NCBI GenBank assembly: GCA_025602915.1
Contig: JAHLJZ010000086.1
Coordinates: 1 to 64,000, forward strand
Source of the DNA: Paraphysoderma sedebokerense
Lineage: Eukaryota; Blastocladiomycota; Physodermatomycetes; Physodermatales; Physodermataceae
DNA length: 64,000 bases
Direction: 5' to 3'
Shown here: positions 49,246 through 59,748 of the stretch, one piece after another
Position numbering within the stretch: position 1 is the first letter of the stretch
How the letters are laid out: each line of letters begins with the position of its first letter
Program-made: the position numbers and the translations under genes
The notes under the pieces: generated by a model
Told to the model about the DNA's origin: nothing
Database searches by the model: none
Seen by the model: only the letters and a program-made list of their open reading frames with translations

Positions 49246-50963
49246 TTAACAAACCGTCATACTAATACACAAATTCGGCACCGCCCACAGTATCCTACTT
49301 AACGTTCCTCTAGTACACGCTCTCCAAATCCCTTCATCTCTAATCAAATTTTTAATCACTTCTCTCACGTTTCCTTCGTGGGCCGTTTCCGCTACTTGAA
49401 CAATAGTCTTGATGCGGTCGAAAGGATTAGAAAACATTGCTGCTAATGTTCCTGAACTGTAAAAGAAGGAGAACAAGGTGAGACAGCGCATAAAGGGCTT
49501 AGACAAGGAAGTAACAGTTATTACCCTGCAGCAGCAAATAAATAAGCATAAAAAGGTAAAGTAATTTTATGCAGATCTGAGTCTGAAATAAATGGATGAT
49601 ATTTGTGTGCTAACGCCAATTTGAATTGCTCGTAGGAAACCTATCCATACAGAAAAATTAGATAAGTCTCGTCGGACTAGATGAAGGAGTACTCACAAAA
49701 TAAATGACCGAGTAGGGAACGAAGACGGTCAGCGAGAGCCAATATCTAGAGTGCGAAGTGGAAAGTTCAGTGGGGAATTCAAGAATTAAAAATTATAAAC
49801 CTGGCTCACCCTCTAAAGAACCTACAGAATTAAGATTCATCAATGATTAGACATCGGTTAGAGGAAAAACGGCCAGTAAGTGAAGGAATCCAAACCCTTG
49901 AATGCCTTCTCGATTCCAAATGCGTGAGCAAATTTTGATGGTTTTGCTTTGCGAAGGATAAGAATTTGACACTTGCTGTCGATTTAAATTCGGGAGCGAG
50001 CCAGTTGGCGTGGTAGGGGAAGAATGAAATTCTTGTAATGAAGAATAATGGTCGTGTCGTTGCATTTGTAGTTTTGATTTTATCACCTAACGATTGCGGA
50101 TCATTAGCTTAGTTTGCTCTTACTAAGTTGTTGAAGTGGCCAACAAACCTCCAACGGCGTCCAGAATAGACCACTGAATATTTCAGCTGTGCACGGCGAA
50201 ATCAATCAAAGATTCAGACAAGAAATGGTCAGTTCGTTTTCGCTTTACAGATAAAAGCTCCCTAAGTCTCCCAAATTATAAGGACTGCCTTCTATGGAAT
50301 TGGCACCACTAACATTAACTGAAGACATAGTCGTGTACAAACCAATAGTAGCAGACGTCAGATGAGTCAACGGCGAAGTTTCCGTCAAAGGATTCGACGA
50401 ATCAGAAATAATGCTTTTCATACAATCATAAATAAACAGATAAACCGATAATGCCGGGACCGATAATGCCAATGTAACGGGCAAACCCCTATTTCAACAG
50501 ATCACAGTCAATATCAAACTCATGCGTACATTATAATTGTAATCCCCACATGTCATAGGATGAAGGACGTAGGCATGAAATATGAAAGAAAGTATAACGA
50601 AAAGATTAGTACCGATAAAATGCTTTTAATCCTTCAGTTTTGTAGATATGCAATGCAGCTGATCGGAGACCTCTTGATCGAAGTGAATAATCCGCTTGTA
50701 ACCTCGTCTGGACCAAATTCATAACGAAAGGCAACCAAAAAAATAGACGATATTCCAAAGCAAATAATTACAAATATCAATATTCTAGTTAATTTGGTTT
50801 GCTTCTGGATGACTAGTCCAAAGCTTTCTGTGAAAATACACCAAACCTTTAAAGTATCCATCGGGTGTACAAAGAATCGTGCCAGTAAAGCAGATACAGA
50901 GCTCGCCCATAGATTCGCTAAAATCGCCATGACGTATTCTTGATCTATATTTTCCAATACCAT
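49246..50963 (-). CDS. Mitochondrial carrier (SLC25) family protein
   Basis: Seven or so exons. Three carrier repeats are visible: LLARFFVHPMDTLK | TRLQADYSLR with IYKTEGLKAFYRG; SGLFWTPLEVIKSKLQMQR with SRIWNREGIQGFFRG; and AMFSNPFDRIKTIVQVAE with NLIRDEGIWRACTRG. Each has the P-x-(D/E)-x-x-(K/R) signature and the matching (D/E)G stretch; the third is NPFDRIK. Carriers form six-helix antiporters of the inner mitochondrial membrane. The contact residues needed to predict substrate cannot be read safely, so no substrate is given. A Ser/Pro-rich insertion of about 35 residues lengthens the second matrix loop. Confidence 0.85.
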
Positions 50964-51159
50964 TTTTCGTAAACCGATACAGAGAAAAGCGGAAGGGAAA
51001 GTAAGGTGCAAGTCAGATACCGATTTTCCGTTGGCAACAATTCGAAAGGACAGAATAGAGGGCGAGAAGCAGGCGACAAAGGCCCATATACCTTTTGATT
51101 GAATCGGTTCAAAGTCTCATTAGCAGATGACAAATGCCATATGAATAGATACACTGGGT

Positions 51160-51865
51160 ATGCGTTGTATATTAGTAATGATGCAACGAGTACAATCTCG
51201 AGTCAAATGTGCGTTTCCCTCTTCAGCCCCAAACGGAAGTGATAGCGCGATGCTTGGTTCAAACACATCGGGGACAATTTCCAATAGTAATTTCTTTTTT
51301 TGCAATCTATGAAACATTAAGAATAAGAAGCAAAAGAGACTTTAAAAACGATAAAGCATCACTTTTATCATTGCAATTAATAGAATCACAAAAAAGACGA
51401 GCACGACATAAAACGAATAATATGAACAAAGTGAACGACGAACAAGATTTTGAACCAACAACCCGCGTCTATATACATTTTGAGAGCAGCAAAATTAATT
51501 TCCATTCCTCTCCGGTTGAACTTCAAACTCCGTGTCTCGTGAAAGTATGTACACAACCGAATTATAAACACTAACATATGAACAGAGCGATCTGCGAATG
51601 ATTTAAAGCCACCGCCACCCAGGTCCCTCAGTTTGCTCTGCATTGGAATGGTAATAATTAAATCATCACCCAATCAAGTTTGATACCAATCATCGTTATG
51701 CATTTGATGTTTCACTCAACATCTTCAACAGTTGTTTGCCGTCCTCGATGCGGCTGTTTATATCACTACTATTACCACCATTCAAATACTTGTCATCCAT
51801 GTACCGATGGATTCCAGTCAATGCGCGATCGGTATACTCTTGCGCAGATGAGTTATATTGAGTGA
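51160..51865 (+). CDS. Small Cys-rich protein, unknown function
   Basis: Four probable exons, starting MRCILVMMQRVQSRVK. Exon 2 continues SLLSLQLIESQKRRARHKTN and DFEPTTRVYIHFESSKINF, exon 3 SANDLKPPPPRSL. The last exon can be read in two ways. One (donor GTTTGC near 51630) gives VCRPRCGCLYHYYYHHSNTC and CHPC, a likely zinc-binding Cys/His cluster, ending at 51865. The other (donor GTAATA near 51649) gives a hydrophobic tail ending near 51850. I prefer the first because of its C-x3-C-x-C...C-x2-C spacing. No family recognised. It diverges from the carrier gene and converges with Dsn1. Confidence 0.5.
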
Positions 51866-51902
51866 GATGATATATTGTGTGAAATAGATTTGTAATCTGT
51901 TA

Positions 51903-54379
51903 TCATTTTCCAAGAAAGACGAGCAGACGTAAGATAAACAAATTCGAAATCAGTAAAGTTTTTGTAATTGTGAAGGCATTATTTAAGCTCAGAATATCTC
52001 CGGAAAAGCGATGAAATCCACTAAGGAAGTACAATACATACATCAAACTCAACACCGGAGACTTTTTGTCGCAGTTCATCCAAATTATTTGAATTCGATT
52101 CAGTGGTCGATATCGACTTGCTTTCGTCCATATTTGTGCTGTTGGCTTCATTACCGCCACACAACCGCCAAACATTTTTCTCCTCTTCGGTCAAAGCTTC
52201 CAGCATTGTTTGGTGAATGATATTGTCTTTACCGACGTTCAAAGCAGCAGAGGATGACGATGATGAAGTAGTTAAAGAATCGATGACAGATGCATGCAGA
52301 GAAGAGATACGTCGTAAGAGCGAAGTCCACGATTCTTCCTCAGTTTTAAATCTACAGCGAGGAAGATACGTCGCAGACACAGAAAGCGTTGATTAAAAGA
52401 GAAAAGAGGGAGACTCGTTAATTACGATGATAAATCAATGATGGTAAGGAATGCAAAAATGAAGTCTAAGATATACCGTTGTAGCCGCTCTTCATAATAT
52501 TTGATTCTCTCTCTATTGGCTACATTTCTCGGGTTCTCTTTCTTTTCTATCGGCTGCTCGACCACAGAGTTGGTTGTCTTGATTTGTTAAATATGGTTAG
52601 CTCATCTTAGTAAAGACCAACGAGAAGCAGGAGCAGTCCATAAATTATCGAATAGTACCTGATGATACCAGCTAGTGTTTATCTTATTGCTAGCCAAAGC
52701 TTTCAGCAGTTCGTTTTTTATAGATTTGGCTACAAACAACCGAGAGCAAATATATGGGTTAATGTCGTCCACGTTGGGGCTGCAAATTCGCTTCATCGAC
52801 CGAAGACACTCACCAATTTCCAACGCTTTCACATCGACTTTGATCTTTTTACCAGGTTGGCTACTACTCTTGATGTACTTTGCCTGCTTCATCTCATCCA
52901 TCGACTTTTTGCCACACCAGAGTAACAATTGCTTCATTCTGACAGGATCAGGTAATTCGGCCGAAATATGCATGTGGTAATCATGACTTTCGATATCCGG
53001 ATGAGGCAAAACTAGTATTGTAGAATCCAGTATAATCCCAAAATGGAATATCAATATCAATAGGCAATTCACTGGTGCATTATTGATGAACAGCAATCCA
53101 TACCAAATGCGCCCCCGCTCAAACTTTCAGCACGTCTGCCTCTCAACGAAAAACTCGACCTTCTACGATTGCTGTTTCTCATTTCTTTATTTTTTCTAAT
53201 CATTGGTGTCTCGCTTGTCGGCAATGGAATTTCTATATCGATGGTTTTTCCGCCCAATGTCGAGGACACATATTTAGGACCATCAATAACGACTGGTCTC
53301 CTGGGGACCTAAATATGCGTAGGTATATGTAGAACATTGGTAAATGTTGAGGTGAGATACAGTACACGCGTCATAGGAAATGTCAAATATGAAATCTTGA
53401 TATCATACGATTGGCAAGCATGTAAGCCTAGTGGCGGTGTTCGATGAAAGTGATTTAATCAAAGATGGTCTTGCCGCTTTGGAAATGTTGGGTTCGACTT
53501 GCTCAGATCTACGATTCGCCTCATTAGATTTTAGTTTAAGTTCGTTGTTCTGGTTTTTCTCTCCTCGCTCTACCGGGCGGTCCGATTCCATTTCTTTTTC
53601 GACAACGTCGTTTCTCTCGTCGATGGGATTTACTCGTTTGGAGGTGTCTAATTGGTTCATTTGGGGATCTCGCTTGTCGTTTTTCGGATTGGAACCGGAG
53701 TTTAATGCTTTCTTCGCCCTAGCTCTCGTGAATCGAAATCCGCAATCTTCCTCCTCGTGTTCCTCAGTTTTAGGAGTTACTTTTGCTGTTCATATCAGTA
53801 CCATAAAGTAATAATTGGTTTGAAAAATATAGGGTGCATCGGAAGATTATGAGAATAGATAAAGTGCATTTGAAATTAGCAGCTGAACTCGGGCTGAATG
53901 TGTGAAAATGGTCGAAACAACACAAACCTACTCTAGCGCGTTTCTGTATGGGCAGAATAAACAACACCAATGTGAAGAAAATATAGTTAGTAACCATCCA
54001 TGTCGGCGACTCTGTAAGAGCACAAAGTAAACTCTAATTGCGATGCCCGCCGCTGTGATCATCCAAGATACCACGCTTCACATTATGACTCCTCAAATAT
54101 CACTTTCCGTTTGATTTATCGCTAAGTACCAGCCGCAAGATATACCCATTCAAAGACAGCAAGAGCCATCATACGAACCTTAACTTTCTCGTTGCCTGCA
54201 TCGCGTTCCACATCTTTCACCTTTCTCTTCAATGATTTCACCGGCTTTTCTTTTTCTTTTTCCGGTTTGTTCTTTATATCCTTTGAATTTTGCTTGCTGT
54301 TATGTCCATTCAATAGTCCTACATTTTGTTGAGGAATGTTTTCCGATTGGATTGCTTTTTTGGATCTGGCCTTTGCCAT
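51903..54379 (-). CDS. DSN1: Kinetochore Mis12-complex subunit Dsn1/Mis13
   Basis: Multi-exon gene. The Lys-rich N-terminus MAKARSKKAIQSENIPQQ probably joins KRARVAKVTPKTEEHEEED; then comes GFRFTRARAKKAL. The diagnostic region is NSNRRRSSFSLRGRRAESLS followed by LPHPDIESHDYHMHISAELP and DPVRMKQLLLWCGKKSM, the basic RRSS switch and the LPxPxRMxQLLxWC motif of fungal Mis13/Dsn1. The C-terminus is coiled (RERIKYYEERLQR, EEESWTSLLRRISSLHASVI). Dsn1 belongs to the MIND/Mis12 complex linking inner kinetochore (CENP-C) to Ndc80; in animals and yeast its basic RRxS motif is an Aurora B/Ipl1 target. The long first intron (about 54185-53955) and the last one (donor GTTTGA) are uncertain. Confidence 0.78.
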
Positions 54380-55399
54380 CGCTAAATCAAGTTTGATGTA
54401 ATCGAGGTTTGCTTAATCTGTGTAGGATTCGTGTATCGAACTCCAGTAAGAGAGAGATATCAAGTGAAGTGGTGACCTAATAATCGAAGAGTAATCACGG
54501 ACCGGGAGATGAACCGTTGTTTTGATTAGGTTACGTGGAATGAAGATGGAGATTGGAGGGGGGTAGTGTCGGCAGGAGGAGGAACACTAAGGCGAAATAT
54601 CGATGGATGTGAGGAGAATCGAAGAACTTTAATTAATATCGTTGCAGATGAATCCTCAACGTTGCTCAGTTTTTTGTGAGTGTAAAGAGTGAAGGGCGTG
54701 TAAACTGGGACGCAAAGACGTGCTTCTCCCTGGCCAGTTCCAACATCACTTCCAACACCGTTTTTTGGACGGTAAAGAGTAATTATCTCATCGTTTCGCA
54801 TCTACATCTTCCTCACATGTTAGCTGAGGCCACGTTGTTAACATATATCTGGATTTTATATGCATTCCTAGTAGCATTTAGTGTGCCATTTCTCATGTGA
54901 ATGATACGTAAACAAACATCCACGTCCGGGTCAGATTCTATTTCTCTCACAATCAATGCCGCTTGTCAACTTTCACTTCCACACACAAAGGCAGATAAAT
55001 AGGGAGTAACTTCAATTATAGTAATAATAAGATTTTTCGTTTTTTTTCGTTTATCATCACTTCACCACCTTTCCTGCCCTATTCACACGTCAACAACACT
55101 CTACAATTGACAACAATTATCGACACAACCCCTCTGGAAAACACAACTCAATTCCGTAAATTAAAAAGTAAAAACTGTAATATGCTACAATATGATGTCC
55201 TTCTCCTTTTGTCTTGACATAATGTACGGAGAGACTTCATCGAGAGATATGAAAGACTATACTAAACAACAACGACGATTACCAGTGACTTTATGACAAG
55301 ATATTGAATTTTGATGAGGATTGTTTACAACGTGGCTGGCTTTGTTTCATACATATGAGTGATTCCTGAACCCAACGACTAAATATTATTGATTGAAGT
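54380..55399. other. Spacer upstream of DSN1, no supported gene
   Basis: About 1 kb. Two overlapping frames on opposite strands (54526-54801 minus, 54676-54900 plus) have no recognisable features. A T-rich run with poly(T) lies near 55030-55050. I see no RNA gene. Confidence 0.4.
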
Positions 55400-56348
55400 T
55401 TAAGCATTCGGTTTTCCGTTAGGGTATTTGATTTGATAATCTTTTTCACGTCTGTACGTAAATCATCAAGACGAATGTTAGAACAGCAAAGTACAGGCGG
55501 ATATTAAATGAAACTGGAACAAATGACTTGCCTGAACAAAAGAATGTTGGGTTCTGGCGCATGGATCTGAATTGATAAACATGAGTTAGTTCGATGCCGC
55601 GAAAGCTTGTACAAAGGATTCATAAGAAAGGAGGAAGCTCACATACCATAAAGTGTTCCCTGATAACATCAAATATGAGCAGAAAATAAAGCGAAATGAA
55701 ATCAAGGTTAATTAATCCGATCATTACTACATCGGCGACTGCACAATGAAGTGAAAGGGAAAATGAACGGAAAGCCAAACAAACCATCCCAGCGACTGTC
55801 GAACCCCAAGGCCTCTCCATTCTTCTTCAGCCATCAATCTATCAGTAGGAAGGTACTTTACAAGTTGAGGGGGGACCTTAACGTGTCTGTTGTGCATTGT
55901 CGGGTATCCCGTATCATAATTTCATCAATTAAACATTAACATCCAAGGAAAAAAAATTGAATTGAGTTAGATAAACAAACAGGAAACATGGACTCCATGA
56001 CTGTCAATTTTAATGTTGGATAAGTGATCCAGTGAAATAGATTTAAAGTAATCCGATTCATGTTTCAAAGGCCATAAACAGTATGACGCAGGAACCAGAC
56101 AGTTTAGGATAACAGGGTTTAGCACTGAATCAGAGAAATATGTACCTATATTCCCAAACGTCGTCATTATATCTAGGACTGTACTCATATCTGTCACCAT
56201 ATTTGGCGATATCAAGCTGTCTTTGTTCGTCGTATGATCGAGATGAGTTTCCATCAGATGATGAAGGATAGTCATCCTCGTCCTCTTGTCGTTCGTCTTG
56301 CCACTTGTTGCTGGCGTTGTTATTGCGGGGTTCGTTGGCCTGAAGCAT
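55400..56348 (-). CDS. CKS1: Cyclin-dependent kinase regulatory subunit Cks1
   Basis: Five exons. The Cks fold is complete: YGDRYEYSPRYNDDVWEYR | HVKVPPQLVKYLP, RLMAEEEWRGLGVRQSLGW | EHFM | IHAPEPNILLFR | REKDYQIKYP. The anion-binding Arg and Trp positions (RLMxEEEWR, QSLGWEH) are conserved. Cks proteins bind CDK and phosphorylated substrates and help multisite phosphorylation. Oddities: the hinge motif HxPEPH reads HAPEPN; about 45 acidic, Asn/Ser-rich residues precede the core (family members usually start near it); and the last intron begins GC (TTCAG|GCAAGT). The long intron 1 (about 250 bases) is unusual for this window. Confidence 0.92.
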
Positions 56349-56443
56349 CTTTAAGGGTCTACTAGTAATGTGGTGGGATGGATCTTGAGGAGGGAAGTGA
56401 GGCGAGGATAATCAACCGAGTGGGAATTCCGCTCTAAGACGGA

Positions 56444-56449
56444 CACGTG
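56444..56449. promoter_or_regulatory. E-box between CKS1 and the Vps9 gene
   Basis: A CACGTG core lies 96 bases upstream of the CKS1 start codon in a 135-base spacer, the same core as upstream of HSF. Function is inference. Confidence 0.3.
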
Positions 56450-56483
56450 ATCGCACTTTGAACTTTTTATTACTTCTTTACAA

Positions 56484-59400
56484 TCAGATCAAACTGCCAT
56501 CTTTTTCATACAATTCATGGATTTTCTCCTTTCTTCCTTCATCTTCATCACTATTACTATTACTTTGCGTATTGGAACCCCCATTCATTCCCGACAAACT
56601 TCCTTCAAAGTCAAATTTGTATTTCCCTTCCTCCTCCTCTCCCACTTCAGCTCCTTCAACCTCATTCTTTCCTTCTTTGCTCCCTCTGGTTTCACCCGCA
56701 GTGGTATCAGAAGCTAATGGTGAAACTGATTTTGGCCGCGCCGCACCCGTCTCCTCAATACTTAAACTCAAAGCCATTGCCAACTGTAACTCATAATCTT
56801 CTAGAATCTGTTTTTCATTGTCCGGAATATTCATTAAGAGAGGCATTTCCGGCAGCTTCTCGTCTCCAACTGTACCTTTTACGTTCCCTTTCCGTCCCAT
56901 ATCAGAATCGTCCTGCTCCCTAAACCCTTCTGCATCTCCAAACGCACCTGTGCCTGGTGATCTCGGTCCAGATATGTGTGAGGATCTTGGGGGAGACGAT
57001 GATGAAGAAGAGAGGTCACTTGGGAACGGTGAATTAGTTTGAGTAGGTGACAGAGGAGATAAGACTGAACCAATATTGTCATTGTTGTTGGACAACCATC
57101 GATTCAACATATTAAGTGGTTTCTTCACTTGAATAGCTAATGTGGAAAGCCTCTCTGGGTTGAGTGAAGGAAAAGATGGTGATTTTGGAGTAGATGAAGA
57201 CGACGTTAGAGACGGAACGGTCTGTGGGATGGTTTTCGGTGCAGTAGCAGTAGTGGGAGTCGAAGAAGTGATTGGGGAACTCGAGAGAATAGATGTTTCA
57301 ATTGGTGGGGATGACGACAACTGAGAACGCTCCAGTTCAAGCATTCGTTCGGAAATATTTCTGGAAACCGGGATAAGACGAATTAATTAAAGTCGATAAC
57401 ATAAAGAACAAAAAAAAGCTCATGCAAATACCGGTCAAACGCTTCTTGTGATATGGATAAATTTTTGGCCTCAAGTGATTCGATAAATGAAATTGCCCCC
57501 ATCTATAAACCGTGTATGGAATAGACGTATTGTCAGTGCCATTTGTCTTATTAATGAAGGAAATAATGGAGAAGCCGTGCGTAGTAAAGTAAATATGACA
57601 CGAGGAAGGGAACACGAAACAAACCAAGTTGGTCAAATAATATCCAGCTTCACTTTGCAATTTCGCAGGATTTCGGAACCGCGAAATGTATCTAAGAAAT
57701 CATTAGATTAACTAAACGTCCAATTCAACTGGCGCTACTGACGCAAGAAGTAGAAATCATGAACACGTACTGGACATTAGATATTAACTTAGGCGGGTTT
57801 GCTTGGATCACGACATAAATCAAAACGGGTAAAAACATATCAGCCGAGGTATCGGCTTCTGCTTGCCGTAATAAACCTTTGACAGAATCTTAGTATGACA
57901 CTCTAAAACTTTTGGAATGTAAGGGAAAGTTACCAAAAATAACTTTGCAACAGTTGAGAATACAGATTAATTTGTCCCGAGGTGCCTTGTAGTCGTTTAT
58001 TTTGAGTAATTCTGATAGTCATATTCAGTACATGTACGGAATCAATGAGTATTCAGATGACAAGCAGAAGGAACAGAAGCTTACCTTGCTGGGCAACCTT
58101 TAGGAACGTGTCACTCTGATCACTGATATTCGCATCTAGGTGTCGTAGTTCAAGCCACCTAAAGATTTGAATTTTCTTGTGAAGTACTTCATCTTTTTCC
58201 GCGTCATCTGCAGTATCTGGACAAAACGTGCTACCAAAAAAACGCAAATGTCAGGCCATCATGACTAACATATAACTAATTGAAAACACCACGGCTGCAT
58301 GAAATCCACATAAAAGGGCACATTGTAATATGCAACGAACGGAAGAAGGCTGCGAATATATCTAGCGCTTGAGACTCACTATTGATGTAACTTATTCATT
58401 AACAATTTCTCCATTCCTTCTCTAGCGTTTTCTAGATCCGCATCCGAGGCGTTTGCCCAGACTTCATTTTCCAGTAACCGCTGAGACATGAAGTCCAAGA
58501 AGTCATGGGTAATTTTGATTTGCTCATTAACGGTCCATTGTTTTCGAGTAAATTCCCGAAGGAAACTGATTCAAAAAGGGCCAATTGTGATCAATGGTAA
58601 ATAGAGGTTCGTACATAACGCCGAGTTAACCAGACAAAGTTTACCTGCGAAAATATCGAGTTAACGGATACGCTCTCCTATCTCTCATCATTTCTAGGAA
58701 TTTCGTAAAATCTATACTACCAGCTTTGGCGGAAGTGTCGCTGGTCGGTGATCTTTGTGGAGTTTGTACCATAGTCGCTGGATACCAGAAATGAGATACA
58801 TTAAAGACGTTAATATAACTCTATCGCAACAGAATCAGAAGGTATCATAAATATGAGTTCATACGAGATGTCTGGGTAGAAGATATGGTTTCCAACTCTC
58901 TAGATTTCGGCGGATCGATAGGTTGTGGTGGAGGGGCCCGATTCGGTGATTCGTTTTTGATGAACCCGAGGACATCGCTGATGGCGTTTTTAACTGCGCT
59001 CCTTGCTTCATTAATAGAAAATGACGATTGACCAGGCAACTTGCTTTGGCTTGATTCATCCGGCCTGCGGAAGAAAGAAAAAGTTAAATGAGCGGAAAAT
59101 GATGTCGTCAGCACAATTACTTGCACAACAAGAGAACAAGGTTCTTAGGGATGACAGCGAGGGAAATAAGACAAAGGAGAAGAACCCTTGGGAGAAGATT
59201 AAAATCTGAAAACTCAAAGCTACCTTTGATTCTTTGCCTCATCTGAATACGGAGATATAGTCGAATAAAACTGGCTGCCCGGATAAGATTCTGGTTGAGA
59301 CGGCGGACTACCCTGTCTTCTGCTTTCCAGTTCCCTTTTCTTTCTTTCTTCAGCTTCTCGTAAACGTCTAGCCTCGTCGTCAAATTCTTGTTGCAGAAGC

Positions 59401-59561
59401 CTGATTTTGGGGACGAAGTAGTAGTAAAAGAACCGAAGGTTAACGGCTACAGCTGGAAATGGTGGAACAGGGCCAAATCAAAAGAGCGCCCAACGGTAAA
59501 TGTACCTTGCAATTAGCTCATCATCAGTAGTTGGAGAGAGAATGTTGGCTTCTTCCGACAT
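56484..59561 (-). CDS. VPS9: Vps9-domain Rab5 guanine nucleotide exchange factor with MIU-like and UIM motifs
   Basis: About ten exons. The N-terminus has DDELIAR | [18 protein letters not shown], close to the MIU consensus (LA-x2-LQ-x-E). A helical bundle ([39 protein letters not shown]) leads to the VPS9 domain: [33 protein letters not shown], the signature [19 protein letters not shown] plus LISNVQY, and EAGYYLTNL then [10 protein letters not shown]. The Asp and Tyr that drive exchange are present. A Ser/Pro-rich tail contains [15 protein letters not shown], a canonical UIM (L-x2-A-x3-S-x2-E). Vps9 and Rabex-5 activate Rab5/Vps21 on early endosomes and bind ubiquitinated cargo; yeast Vps9 uses a CUE domain at this end instead. 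Confidence 0.88.
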
Positions 59562-59748
59562 ATCTATACAACTTATTGAAAGAATGTAGGTTATGTCGAT
59601 GATAGCAGTATGATTGAGCGCATTTAAGTCGACGGGGCAACGCAATTTCAGCACGGTTGGAACAACAAACTTTTTTTATTTCGTTCATTCGTTTCCTTTT
59701 TCGAACCTTACAATATTTACAATAGTATTTTCTATCCATCATATCACA
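59562..59748. promoter_or_regulatory. Bidirectional promoter, Vps9 and JmjC genes
   Basis: Only 187 bases separate two start codons pointing apart, so both promoters must lie here or overlap the genes. No specific element recognised. Confidence 0.4.

Noticed and set aside
54526-54900. Overlapping open frames on both strands upstream of DSN1
   Set aside because: They are antisense to each other, neither shows a domain, and the region is a plausible promoter.
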